Source: Candidatus Altimarinota bacterium | GTDB taxonomy: Bacteria > Patescibacteriota > Gracilibacteria > UM-FILTER-43-11 | Reading direction: 5' to 3' | Assembly: GCA_028281045.1 (NCBI GenBank) | Contig: JANQKP010000006.1 | Coordinates: forward strand, 62,001-126,000 | Length of the DNA stretch: 64,000 nt | In this document: piece by piece, positions 35,806 through 43,886 of the stretch | Position numbering within the stretch: the stretch's first letter is position 1 | Layout: each line of letters starts with the position of its first letter | Position numbers and translations under genes: made by a program | The notes under the pieces: model-generated | Seen by the model: the letters and a program-made list of their open reading frames with translations, nothing else | What the model was told of the DNA's origin: nothing | Databases searched by the model: none

Positions 35806-35834
35806 TTGACATAATAATTAATTTTATGAATAAT
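35806..35834 (+). promoter_or_regulatory. Promoter of the 35848 lipoprotein gene
   Basis: TTGACA (35806-35811), a 17-nt spacer and AATAAT (35829-35834) precede the lipoprotein ATG by 13 nt. The message would be nearly leaderless. The nucleotidyltransferase gene is read in the other direction from the same gap, with TAGAAT on the minus strand near 35783. Confidence 0.65.
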
Positions 35835-35847
35835 ACCATCTAACCTA

Positions 35848-36315
35848 ATGATTATGAAATCAAGAACCTTAAGATTACTGGCACCGGTAGTGGTTACACT
35901 AGCAGGAATGCAGGGCTGTGAAACAAAACCCTTAACTAATGTAGAAAAAGCAGAGTTAGTTGCACAAGAAATGGGTGTTAATCGTGCCAAGATGGAACAC
36001 TGTTTTAACTTGTTAGATAAGCATGATGCTATTCTTGAAAAAGGGCCTGTCACTATACAAATGGCCCCAGGATCTGAAGAAGCTACTCGGCCAGTAAGCA
36101 GTCCTCCACCAGCCACAAGCGCAGAAGAACAGGCGTGGCGTGATGAAATGGCTGAAACCGCACTTGAGGTAATACGCCTAGCTGAAAACCTGGAAGATTC
36201 CCTTGATGCCCTTGAAGACAATGTAATAAAATTTGAAGCCCTGGGTGCTGTTATAGGTGAAATCAATAGAGATTGTCCGGATGATCACGACCCAAGGCTT
36301 TACGGTTTTGAATAA
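35848..36315 (+). CDS. Lipoprotein, unknown function
   Basis: This 155-residue protein has a lipoprotein signal: basic start MKSRTLR, hydrophobic core and lipobox LAGMQGC with Cys near residue 24. The mature part is helical with a Pro-rich linker (VSSPPPATS) and a C-terminal acidic stretch. ATG ATT ATG offers two starts (35848 or 35854). It has its own promoter, and an intrinsic terminator lies at 36333-36366 inside the convergent gene. The stop abuts the convergent stop with no gap. Confidence 0.75.
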   Translation: MIMKSRTLRLLAPVVVTLAGMQGCETKPLTNVEKAELVAQEMGVNRAKMEHCFNLLDKHDAILEKGPVTIQMAPGSEEATRPVSSPPPATSAEEQAWRDEMAETALEVIRLAENLEDSLDALEDNVIKFEALGAVIGEINRDCPDDHDPRLYGFE

Positions 36316-37161
36316 TTAAAAAATCTTAAATAGCACAGCACCCTCTTCAGAGGTGCTGTGTGTTTTTAAATGCGACACTTTGTCCATAACTTCTTCGTGA
36401 GGGTGCCCAAAGTGATTATCGTGGCCTGCAGAAATAACCCCAACCTCGGGATTCACCGCTTTTAAGAAAACATCTATCGTAGAGCTACTAGACCCATGGT
36501 GCCCTAGTTTTAATATATTGGCAGATAAGTCTTGCCCAGAAAGTACTAGCTCACGCTCCTGATCTGCTTCCGCATCTCCAGAAAGCATGGCAACAGCTTT
36601 GCCATTATGAATAAGCCGCAGGGTTATAGAGGTATCGTTTTTGTTTTTAACATCTTGTCCCAAAAGAGAAACATCGGCGTAAGGGTATAGAATATCCAAA
36701 TAGGTTTCTTTTCCTATTTGGAGATCCTCATCATGTCTTGGATAAACAATAGGAATATTCTGCCTTTTAATTTCATCTAAAAAGGCTAAGTAAAATTTAT
36801 CTGAATTTGCTATACCTGTTAGCATTACCTGTTTTATCTTATATTTTCCTAGAACCTCTAATACGCCCACATAATGATCCCTATCTGGATGTGTCAGAAT
36901 AAATAGGTCTATTTCTTTCTCAAAGAAGGGTAGGGCTTTTCCAAGTTCTTCCACTACTTTCGTATCTAGCCCCGCATCTATGAGTATATTTTTGTGCTCC
37001 GGAGTACGAATTAAAATGCTGTCACCTTGTCCAATATCTAAAAAGATAAGCTCTGTTTTTTGGCTTATTAAAGGCAAAACAGACCATAGGGTTAGTATGA
37101 CCAACATTGTCAAAAATAAATGGGAGAGCGCCCACTGTTTTTTAGAAAGCACAGGCGCCAT
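36316..37161 (-). CDS. ComEC/Rec2-like MBL-fold hydrolase, membrane-anchored
   Basis: This 281-residue protein has one N-terminal membrane helix (about 12-32). The MBL domain follows, beginning LIFLDIGQGDSILI (about 38-51). The metal-binding motif is THPDRDHYVG (about 90-99), with further ligands in LSGDAEADQE, LKLGHHGSSSS and SAGHDNHFGHP. This is the C-terminal domain arrangement of ComEC, which acts in DNA uptake, but the ten-helix channel domain is missing. It could be a nuclease or phosphodiesterase at the outer membrane face. The convergent lipoprotein terminator lies inside its last codons. Confidence 0.86.
   Translation of the reverse strand: MAPVLSKKQWALSHLFLTMLVILTLWSVLPLISQKTELIFLDIGQGDSILIRTPEHKNILIDAGLDTKVVEELGKALPFFEKEIDLFILTHPDRDHYVGVLEVLGKYKIKQVMLTGIANSDKFYLAFLDEIKRQNIPIVYPRHDEDLQIGKETYLDILYPYADVSLLGQDVKNKNDTSITLRLIHNGKAVAMLSGDAEADQERELVLSGQDLSANILKLGHHGSSSSTIDVFLKAVNPEVGVISAGHDNHFGHPHEEVMDKVSHLKTHSTSEEGAVLFKIF
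36333..36366 (+). terminator. Intrinsic terminator inside a convergent coding region
   Basis: CACAGCACC (36334-36342) pairs perfectly with GGTGCTGTG (36352-36360) around a 9-nt loop, and TGTTTTT follows. It ends the plus-strand lipoprotein gene, yet its bases also encode the last residues of the minus-strand ComEC-like protein. Confidence 0.85.
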
Positions 37162-37247
37162 AGGTAAAGTACTATAACAAATTATTAAAATTTGTCAATA
37201 TGCGCATTTCCATTTGCTTTTTAGCTAGGGTATCCCTAAAATGCCTC

Positions 37248-37322
37248 TGCGGGGTAGAGCAGTGGCAGCTCGTCGGGCTCATAACCCGGAGGTCGTTGGT
37301 TCGAATCCAACCCCCGCAACCA
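37248..37322 (+). tRNA. Initiator tRNA-Met (anticodon CAU)
   Basis: The acceptor stem TGCGGGG (37248-37254) pairs with CCCCGCA (37312-37318), with discriminator A and encoded CCA. The anticodon stem has three consecutive G:C pairs (GGG/CCC) next to loop CTCATAA, anticodon CAT, and the D stem GAGC/GCTC gives A11:U24. Both are initiator hallmarks. The first pair is U1-A72 rather than the usual C1xA72 mismatch. The D loop is short. A terminator follows at 37330. Confidence 0.92.
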
Positions 37323-37329
37323 AAAGCGT

Positions 37330-37353
37330 CCAAGCCTTAGCTTGGGCTTTTTT
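37330..37353 (+). terminator. Terminator after the initiator tRNA
   Basis: CCAAGC (37330-37335), a CTTA loop and GCTTGG (37340-37345) are followed by a U-rich run ending near 37353. It overlaps the last codons of the convergent FtsB/DivIC-like gene. Confidence 0.85.
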
Positions 37354-37840
37354 GTTCATCTTGTTCTTCAATCTCAAGCAGACTTTCCTGATCTGCATTA
37401 AAGCTTTCTTCAGGGTCCTTGCTTGGGGCCTCTTCTTTTACTTGTACGCTCAGGGTTTGCCCAAAGAAGTAATCACGCCATTGCATAGGATTTGGCAGCG
37501 TTAGTACTTTGTTTGGAGTGAAACGCTCTATCGCAATCTCTGGTTTCACCACTCTTTCCTCCTGCGGAATAATAATCAGTTTCTCTCCAGGGTTTAGTAG
37601 ATTTAAATTTTCTTTTGCGTACTTGTCTTTGTATTCCTCAGATTGGAAATATAAAACATCCTCAGGCTTTTGCTTGGCTAGGCGCGCTAGCTCATCTATT
37701 TCAGATTCGAAACCACGAATAGTACTTTCTATTTTATAGTCTTTATAAATAGAAGTCGTGAGCGCAAAAAAGATATAAAGGAAAATAAGGAATCCTCCAA
37801 TCACTATCGCCTGCATTACAAAGGGCTGTTTGTTTGTCAT
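37337..37840 (-). CDS. FtsB/DivIC-like septum-formation protein
   Basis: This 167-residue protein has a short basic N-terminus MTNKQPFVM, one membrane helix (about 10-30) and a coiled coil (about 35-60, with SEIDELARLAKQKPED). NLLNPGEKLIIIPQEE (about 80-95) matches the motif after the coiled coil in DivIC/FtsB. These proteins link FtsQ and FtsL to septal synthesis. The start at 37840 is chosen because the longer reading frame would run into murC. Its acidic C-terminal tail ends QDEQKSPS. It is divergent from murC across a 49-nt promoter gap. ftsQ is at 44779. Confidence 0.8.
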   Translation of the reverse strand: MTNKQPFVMQAIVIGGFLIFLYIFFALTTSIYKDYKIESTIRGFESEIDELARLAKQKPEDVLYFQSEEYKDKYAKENLNLLNPGEKLIIIPQEERVVKPEIAIERFTPNKVLTLPNPMQWRDYFFGQTLSVQVKEEAPSKDPEESFNADQESLLEIEEQDEQKSPS

Positions 37841-37889
37841 AAGCTTTTTTAACGATGCAAAGTATACCAAAAATAGGTACAATGTGGCC

Positions 37890-39176
37890 ATGCTCGATAA
37901 AAAACATATTCATTTCATCGGCGTAGGGGGGATAGGAATCTCCGCCCTAGCTTATCTGGCCCTTGAGTCTGGGAAAACCGTGCATGGCTCAGATAGCAAT
38001 ACATCTGCCATTACAGATGATCTTAAGGCCAATGGCGCAGAAATCTTTGTTGGACATAGCAGAGACAACGTGTCCAATAAATGCGACCTTGTTATCTATA
38101 CAGAGGCCATAGATAAGGCAACCAATGAAGAGTATTTAAAAGCAGAAGAGTTAGGGATTCCAACGCTAAGCTATTTCCAGGCGCTTGGACAACTGACCCA
38201 CACTAAAAAGGCCATTGTGGTGACCGGAACCCATGGAAAAACCACAACCACTGCTATGCTGGGCCAAGCCCTTGTCGAGGATGATCTAGACCCTACCGTC
38301 ATTGTAGGAACTAAGGTAAGAGCTTTTAACAATAGAAACATCCGCATAGGAAAAGACGACCTTATGGTCGTAGAAGGCTGCGAATACCGCAGATCTTTTC
38401 TAAGTCTGCACCCCTTTGGAGTAGTGCTACTTAATATAGAGCTAGAGCATGTAGATTATTACAAAGACGAAGAAGACTATGTGAATGCCTTTATAGAACT
38501 CGTAAAACAAATTCCTGTAGAAGGATTCTTGGTGGCTAACGTAGAAGATGAAAATGTAAAAAAAGTAATCCCCCACTGCGTGGGAACTGTTATAGAGGTG
38601 ACTGAGAAAGAAACCAAAGAAGCAAGCTTCAAATTACAAGTACCAGGCTTCTTTAATGAAATGAATGCCATGCAAGCAGTGAAAGCGGCTGAAGCCATAG
38701 GCTCAGATGGGCATCTTATTAAATGCGCTATAGATAATAGTTTCCAAGGTACCTGGCGTAGACTAGAAAAAGTAGGCGAACTAAAGGGGGCCATCATCTT
38801 AGATGATTACGGGCACCACCCTACGGAAATTAAAGCCACCCTTGGAGCGCTTAAAGAAAAATATCCAGAACGTAATATTGTATGTATATTTCAACCACAT
38901 CAGTATTCACGTACCCATGAGCTCCTAGAGGACTTTAAAACCTCTTTCGGAGATGCAGATAAAGTTATTATTCCTAATATCTACGAAGCGAGGGACACAG
39001 AAGAAGATAAAAAGAAAATTTCTGCTGCAAAGTTAGCAGAAGCGATTCCTAATGCCATTTATGGCGATGGACTCGAAAACACAGCAGATCTTATAAGAAA
39101 AGATATACAAGAAAAAGATCTTATTATTACTATGGGCGCTGGAAATGTTAGACAGGTCGCTGAAAGCCTTGTCTAA
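37890..39176 (+). CDS. murC: UDP-N-acetylmuramate-L-alanine ligase
   Basis: This 428-residue Mur ligase adds L-Ala to UDP-MurNAc. The N-terminal HFIGVGGIGISALAYLAL (6-23) is MurC-type, Walker-like GTHGKTTTTAMLG (about 113-125) binds ATP, and DDYGHHPTEI (about 307-316) is a family signature. The start MLDKKH at 37890 fits the family. A TACAAT at 37878-37883 ends 6 nt before it, so the message is probably leaderless. Divergent from the FtsB-like gene; 169 nt separate it from the DHH gene downstream. Confidence 0.95.
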   Translation: MLDKKHIHFIGVGGIGISALAYLALESGKTVHGSDSNTSAITDDLKANGAEIFVGHSRDNVSNKCDLVIYTEAIDKATNEEYLKAEELGIPTLSYFQALGQLTHTKKAIVVTGTHGKTTTTAMLGQALVEDDLDPTVIVGTKVRAFNNRNIRIGKDDLMVVEGCEYRRSFLSLHPFGVVLLNIELEHVDYYKDEEDYVNAFIELVKQIPVEGFLVANVEDENVKKVIPHCVGTVIEVTEKETKEASFKLQVPGFFNEMNAMQAVKAAEAIGSDGHLIKCAIDNSFQGTWRRLEKVGELKGAIILDDYGHHPTEIKATLGALKEKYPERNIVCIFQPHQYSRTHELLEDFKTSFGDADKVIIPNIYEARDTEEDKKKISAAKLAEAIPNAIYGDGLENTADLIRKDIQEKDLIITMGAGNVRQVAESLV

Positions 39177-39246
39177 CTTTTATTTTCCTGCTAATATGCC
39201 CCTCTTCTAAGAGAAAAATAGTAAAATAAAAAGAACATGAAATACT

Positions 39247-39275
39247 TGACATGTCAATTATTTTATTGTATAATA
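39247..39275 (+). promoter_or_regulatory. Strong promoter of the DHH phosphoesterase gene
   Basis: TTGACA (39247-39252), a 17-nt spacer and TATAAT (39270-39275) are both perfect consensus hexamers. The start near 39282 leaves a leader of about 65 nt. A nine-codon ORF (39282-39311) begins right at the predicted start and could be a leader peptide, but nothing else supports that. Confidence 0.85.
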
Positions 39276-39345
39276 GCCTAATGACATCGAAAAAACTTTA
39301 CAAAATTTAAATAATATTATCCTTTAAAACTGTAGTAGATAAGCC

Positions 39346-41124
39346 ATGAATCAAGAGATTTATGATCAAATCACCGGGCTGATCGACAAAAGTCAGAGCA
39401 TTCTGCTTATGACCCATGCGAGAAGCGATGCAGACGGACTTGGTGCCATGCTATCTATGTATAAAGTTCTTAAAGGAATGGGTAAAGATGTTTCTGCTGT
39501 TACCAATGATCCAGCTCCAGAAGAGCTTGGATTCCTTCCTTCTTTAGATATAGTACAAAACAGTATTGGAGGCGGAGACGACTTTGTAATTAGTGTAAGC
39601 ACCGCCAACGCGGAAGCGAGTAAGATCAAATACAATGTACTTGGAGATAAGGTAAACATTGTTATTTCTCCAAAAGAAGGTGGATTTAAGCCAGAAGATG
39701 TTTCGTTCCTACAAGGATCTGCCCAGTTCGATCTCATTATGACCTTCGATACCGGCAACCTAGAACATCTAGGGCCTATTTACGATGAAAATGCAGAACT
39801 CTTCTTTAAAACCCCTCTTATTAATGTAGATCATCATGCGAGTAACACAGATTATGGTCAGATTAATTTAGTGGATGTAGTAGCGGCTTCTGCTACAGAA
39901 GTCCTGTTTGGCCTTCTTAAAGATATGGAAAAGAAACAGAACAAGAAACTCGTAGATGAAGACATTGCCACGCTACTTCTTGCAGGGATTATTACAGACA
40001 CTGGTTCATTCCAGCATAGTAATACATCGCCACAAGCCATGGCTACTTCGGCAGAACTTCTAGACCTTGGTGCAAGACAACAAGAGATTATTAAGAATAT
40101 TTATAAGACCAAAAAGCTTTCTACGCTTAAGCTATGGGGAATTGTACTAAGTAAAGTACAAGTAGACCCAGTTTATAGAATGGTATGGTCTACGCTTTCA
40201 GAGCAAGATCTTAGAGAAGCAGGTGCTAAAGCAGATGAAACAGGTACCATCATAGATGACCTACTTGCTACAGCCCCAGGAGCCGAAGTTATTTTCCTTA
40301 TTAAACAGGGGGATAATGGCGTAACCTCTGTAAGTATGCGCTCTACTTCAAACGCTGTAGACGTAGGAAAACTTTCTACAGAAATGGGCGGAGGAGGACA
40401 TATCCGCGCAGCTGGATTCAGAGTAAGCGGACAGTCTTTCGAAGAAGCCGTGAACACCGTGGTAAGTAAAGCTCGTGCTTTCCAAGCAGAACGTCTTAAT
40501 ATACAACCAGGCAATGTGCCTGCCCCTGCACAAGAAGTTCCACAAGTGGAAGAATCCAAAGAGGAAGTGCCCCAAGAACCACAAGGGGAACGTGTAGAAA
40601 CTCCACTAGAGTTTGCAGCGCCAGAAGTTAAAGCTGCGCCCAAGAAAGAAGTAAAACCAGAGAAGAAAGCAGCCCCTAAAAAGCAGGAGAAAAAAGAAGA
40701 AAAGCCAAAGGCTGAAAAGAAACCTGCTGAACGTAAATCTAGAAAGCAAACGACTAAAAAAGAGCAATCTAAGCAAGAAAAACCCACAGAAGCACCAAAA
40801 CCTGAAGTAAAAGTAGAGCCAGCGGCTCCTAAACCAGTTGAGCCTGCACCAGCTCCTACGCCAGAAGTGAAAGCAGAACCTGCACCTGAGGTAGCTCCAG
40901 AACCAGTAGTTGAGGCTCAGCCTGCACCTCCTGTTCAGGAGGCTCCTGCTCCAGCTCCAGTTGCGCCGGAGCCTACGCCAGCGCCGCCTACTCCTGAAGT
41001 AGCACCACAGGCACCAGCAGGCACCGTAATTAATCCAAAAACAGGTGACGAAGACACCTCTGCTCCAGACCCTGCAGCAGAAAAAAGACCACCTGATGTA
41101 CCCGATTGGCTTAAGCCAGAATAA
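39346..41124 (+). CDS. DHH/DHHA1 phosphoesterase (NrnA-like) with long Pro/Ala/Glu/Lys tail
   Basis: Residues 1-385 form a DHH-family hydrolase of the NrnA/RecJ type, which degrades oligoribonucleotides, cyclic dinucleotides or pAp. Motifs are HARSDADGLGAML (about 24-36), FDTGN, VDHHASNTDYG (about 162-172), GIITDTGSF and the DHHA1 GGGGHIRAAGF (about 347-357). Residues 390-592 are a low-complexity tail: first Lys/Glu/Ala (basic), then Pro/Ala/Glu repeats (APAPTPEVKAEPAP). Normal family length is about 320, so the tail is an addition, perhaps for RNA or wall tethering. Two small genes follow closely in the same transcript. Confidence 0.9.
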   Translation: MNQEIYDQITGLIDKSQSILLMTHARSDADGLGAMLSMYKVLKGMGKDVSAVTNDPAPEELGFLPSLDIVQNSIGGGDDFVISVSTANAEASKIKYNVLGDKVNIVISPKEGGFKPEDVSFLQGSAQFDLIMTFDTGNLEHLGPIYDENAELFFKTPLINVDHHASNTDYGQINLVDVVAASATEVLFGLLKDMEKKQNKKLVDEDIATLLLAGIITDTGSFQHSNTSPQAMATSAELLDLGARQQEIIKNIYKTKKLSTLKLWGIVLSKVQVDPVYRMVWSTLSEQDLREAGAKADETGTIIDDLLATAPGAEVIFLIKQGDNGVTSVSMRSTSNAVDVGKLSTEMGGGGHIRAAGFRVSGQSFEEAVNTVVSKARAFQAERLNIQPGNVPAPAQEVPQVEESKEEVPQEPQGERVETPLEFAAPEVKAAPKKEVKPEKKAAPKKQEKKEEKPKAEKKPAERKSRKQTTKKEQSKQEKPTEAPKPEVKVEPAAPKPVEPAPAPTPEVKAEPAPEVAPEPVVEAQPAPPVQEAPAPAPVAPEPTPAPPTPEVAPQAPAGTVINPKTGDEDTSAPDPAAEKRPPDVPDWLKPE

Positions 41125-41144
41125 TAAGTTAACCCTTCCCTAAA

Positions 41145-41387
41145 ATGGTAGATCAATCCCTAAGTAAAAGGTATGAGCTTACAGAGGCTCAACTAACAAA
41201 ACTTGATGAAATTGCTGAAGATAATAGCGAAGTAAAACAGAATTTACAGCAATACAGAACGCTTATAACTGGCCTCTTAAATGGAAGCTTCTCTAGTTTT
41301 CCAGATGCATCTTTTGAAGCTAAGATGAAACCTGTGTTTAATGCCTTAATCAAGGGCGGACGTCTTAAGAAAAAACAAGTTAAATAA
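41145..41387 (+). CDS. Small helical protein, unknown
   Basis: This 80-residue soluble protein is predicted helical (YELTEAQLTKLDEIAEDN) with a basic tail RLKKKQVK. It starts 20 nt after the DHH gene and is followed 1 nt later by another small gene, so it is in that operon. No family recognised. Conserved-looking codon use and tight spacing support it. Confidence 0.6.
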   Translation: MVDQSLSKRYELTEAQLTKLDEIAEDNSEVKQNLQQYRTLITGLLNGSFSSFPDASFEAKMKPVFNALIKGGRLKKKQVK

Positions 41388-41388
41388 T

Positions 41389-41646
41389 ATGAATAAAGTT
41401 GAAATCCCCACCGCGCAAGACTTTCAAAAAGAGCTATATAACTTACTAGATGAGGTTGTTGATGCTATAGATGGTAATGATGCAGCCTCTGCTGCCTTTG
41501 GTTTACTAGAGGCAGCTGTTACTGTAGCCCATAGCCAAGAGGTAAATAGCAGAAACCCTATCTCAGAGCAAAAAATGAAAGAGCTTAGAGCTGAATTTAA
41601 TCGCATTCTTAGAATGGCAGGCTACCAGCCAGCAATAAAAAACTAG
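41389..41646 (+). CDS. Small helical protein, unknown
   Basis: This 85-residue soluble protein is helical (FQKELYNLLDEVVDAI, EQKMKELRAEFNRILRMAGY). It begins 1 nt after the preceding small gene and ends 32 nt before an intrinsic terminator. It may form a helical pair with its neighbour, like a toxin-antitoxin or adaptor couple, but I see no motif for that. Confidence 0.6.
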   Translation: MNKVEIPTAQDFQKELYNLLDEVVDAIDGNDAASAAFGLLEAAVTVAHSQEVNSRNPISEQKMKELRAEFNRILRMAGYQPAIKN

Positions 41647-41678
41647 GCTCACTTAATTATATTGGATGTTGGTAAAAG

Positions 41679-41700
41679 GCCCTCGAAAGAGGGTCTTTTC
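41679..41700 (+). terminator. Terminator of the DHH operon
   Basis: GCCCTC (41679-41684), a GAAA tetraloop and GAGGGT (41689-41694) are followed by CTTTTC. It lies between the DHH operon and the convergent yidD stop, and may serve both directions weakly. Confidence 0.85.
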
Positions 41701-41964
41701 TTATGCCAAATCTTGGCCTCCTTTGCTCCATGGATTACAACGAAGTATGCGCCATATGGTTTTAAACACACCGCGTACAAAGCCATATTTTTTAAAAGCT
41801 TCCTTGCTGTACATGCTGCAGCTTGGAGTGAATTTACAGTGGCCACCAGGAAAAAGAATCTTCCCCATTTGGCTATGATCCGGAGAGATGGTTTTCTGAT
41901 AACCCTCAATCAATTTAATTGAGAGATTTCGTGGAATATGCCAGATAAACTTCAACAAGTTCAT
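41701..41964 (-). CDS. yidD: YidD, membrane protein insertion efficiency factor
   Basis: This 87-residue protein has the YidD signature. YQKTISPDHS (about 22-31) is followed by CKFTPSCSMYSKEAFKKYG (about 43-61), with three Cys, then RILRCNPWSKGGQD. It assists YidC-mediated insertion of membrane proteins. yidC and rnpA, its usual neighbours, are not here. It starts 1 nt after the M23 peptidase stop, suggesting coupling to it. Confidence 0.93.
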   Translation of the reverse strand: MNLLKFIWHIPRNLSIKLIEGYQKTISPDHSQMGKILFPGGHCKFTPSCSMYSKEAFKKYGFVRGVFKTIWRILRCNPWSKGGQDLA

Positions 41965-41965
41965 A

Positions 41966-42958
41966 CTAGAAGAATTGCATTGGATTGTATTTCACTCCAT
42001 TAATACGTACTTCGTAATGAAGATGAATACCCGTTACTCCGTATACACGTCCAGAGCGCCCCATCCAAGCTACTGTTTGCCCAGCTTCTACATACTGACC
42101 TTTGCTCACATAAAGTTTTTCGTTATGCGCGTAAAGCGTCTGCATACCATTTCCATGATCGATGATTACATAGTTTCCATAACCACCGTTCCAACCGTAT
42201 GAAGCTTTAACCACACGACCTGCTGCAGAAGCATAAATAGGCCCTTTAGCACGGTTTGCAATATCTAAAGCATAATGCCCACGGCGGAATCCTTGAGTGA
42301 TCTGTGCCCCTTTAGATACTGGCCAAAGTAGACGACCTGTTTTAGGCCCACTGTATGAAGCCACCGCAGAGCTTGGTGCACTGTTGTAACTTGGAGCAGA
42401 AATAGATTTCTTACCTCCTGGAATAATAAGGCGAGTATCGGCTAGAAGCTCATCTCCTTCTTCCAGTTGATTCTGCTTCATAAGCACTTCTTTTTCGATC
42501 TTATATTTCTTCGCCACCTTGTCTATAGTGTCGCTTTTCTTCACTAGGTGAGAAATACCGTCTACAGGAAGAATATTAAGCACCATTCCTGTTCTAACTT
42601 TGTTAGCATTCCAAAGATCATTCTCCATAAGAACCGTTTCTTTCTTCAGTCCAAATTGAGAGGCAATACTTGAAATACTATCTCCAGGCTTAACGGTATA
42701 AGCAAAGATATCGCTAAACCCACTGCGATCTCCTTCGGTCGTATTCAAGGCAGGTTTTAGCAGGAAACCATCTTCAGTCATCACATCAGCCAGGGTGTTT
42801 TCTAGGTCTTGTTCAGTGAATTCTAGCACTCCAATTTCATCTTCAAAGAAATCCCCATGCACACTAGATGGCATAAGTGGAGTAATAAGTAAGAATGAAG
42901 CCACAAGAGCTCCTACTTTCTTAGAAAGATCACGAATCATCGTGTTCTCATGGGTCAT
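41966..42958 (-). CDS. M23 peptidoglycan endopeptidase with two LysM domains
   Basis: This 330-residue protein has a signal/anchor helix (about 13-33). Two LysM domains follow, starting YTVKPGDSISSIASQFGL (about 87-104) and LVKKSDTIDKVAKKYKI (about 137-153). The M23 domain (about 205-330) has HYALDI (His and Asp zinc ligands) and HLHYEV (third ligand). It probably cleaves wall crossbridges or activates amidases at division. The frame stays open for 51 codons upstream to 43111 with no ATG, GTG or TTG, so a non-standard start is possible. A TATAAT on minus lies at 43127-43132. MIRDLS at 42940 is another candidate start. Confidence 0.9.
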   Translation of the reverse strand: MTHENTMIRDLSKKVGALVASFLLITPLMPSSVHGDFFEDEIGVLEFTEQDLENTLADVMTEDGFLLKPALNTTEGDRSGFSDIFAYTVKPGDSISSIASQFGLKKETVLMENDLWNANKVRTGMVLNILPVDGISHLVKKSDTIDKVAKKYKIEKEVLMKQNQLEEGDELLADTRLIIPGGKKSISAPSYNSAPSSAVASYSGPKTGRLLWPVSKGAQITQGFRRGHYALDIANRAKGPIYASAAGRVVKASYGWNGGYGNYVIIDHGNGMQTLYAHNEKLYVSKGQYVEAGQTVAWMGRSGRVYGVTGIHLHYEVRINGVKYNPMQFF

Positions 42959-43191
42959 AAGTTTATGTACACCACGAACAGGGGCTGCCTTTGAAACCGT
43001 CTCTTTAAGAGAGGTTTTCTTGGCCTCTAAATTGAGTCTTTCATGACGTTCTTGGCGGGCTTGATGATTAACTTTATGCTCAGTGATAAGTCTAAGGATT
43101 AATTTGTTTATTTACCCCTAAAAGGCATTATATCATTCAACTGGCATATTTTAACTGATTTTATTGTTTTGGCAAGATATTTTGACAAAGC

Positions 43192-43782
43192 CTAAAACCA
43201 ATTTTCTTTACCAGCTGATACTAGTACGTAAGCCATGTTTCGGATGTCCTTAACGGCATCAAAAATATCAGATTCTGTTATTTCTTGAGCCATGTCCCCC
43301 TTAGTACAGCTGAGCCTTCTGTTTTTATCATCTTCTGGGTTTATTACTGAGCACTCAAGAACATCTTCACTTTCTGCAGTTTTTAGGCTTATTTTTTGAA
43401 TTTCTCTACCACCCATAAATGCACCACCCCACCAATTAACATCAGTTTCATATTCAGTTCCATCACTTAATACTAGTCTTTCTATGCGCTTGCGAAAACC
43501 CTCAGAAATATCTCTTTTTTCTGCACTAAATGTGCCAGAAACAGTTTCTCCGCCCTTTACTACAACCTCAAAATTCACTGAAAAGGAATTTTCCCCACCT
43601 TCATGATAATCTGCACTGACTGGCTTTGCAGTTTTATCAGAAAGTAAAGTAAAATCAGTAATTGCAGTCATTCTGTCTTTAAAACTCTTTAATTCCTTTT
43701 TCGCGTCTATGCCATTGTCATCACAACCAAAAAGAGTTAATAAAGTGGAGAGAGCGGCAATTTTTCCAAGGCCTTTTTTCAT
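43192..43782 (-). CDS. Lipoprotein, unknown function
   Basis: This 196-residue protein has a lipoprotein signal MKKGLGKIAAL with lipobox LTLFGC (Cys near 20). The mature part begins with a helical segment, then a beta-rich region with Trp-Trp-Gly-Gly (VNWWGGAF, about 115). Two further Cys (ECSV, LSCTKG) could form a disulfide. I do not recognise a family. It sits alone, with about 100 nt of AT-rich sequence separating it from the D,D-carboxypeptidase gene. Confidence 0.72.
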   Translation of the reverse strand: MKKGLGKIAALSTLLTLFGCDDNGIDAKKELKSFKDRMTAITDFTLLSDKTAKPVSADYHEGGENSFSVNFEVVVKGGETVSGTFSAEKRDISEGFRKRIERLVLSDGTEYETDVNWWGGAFMGGREIQKISLKTAESEDVLECSVINPEDDKNRRLSCTKGDMAQEITESDIFDAVKDIRNMAYVLVSAGKENWF

Positions 43783-43886
43783 ATAAATATCTAGAGAGCT
43801 AAAATCACAAGCTCACCCTAATTGATTTATTCATTTTAATAAATGAATTGCACAAATAATTTAAGAATTTTTTAAGTTTGGATTTT

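Noticed and set aside
39282-39311. Nine-codon leader peptide before the DHH gene
   Set aside because: It starts at the predicted transcript start, but has no codon bias, attenuator hairpin or other support.
40550-41010. CRISPR-like or satellite repeat
   Set aside because: Repetition comes from Pro/Ala/Glu codons within one open frame; no fixed repeat-spacer unit exists. The same holds for the Thr/Ser stretch at 5690-5830.
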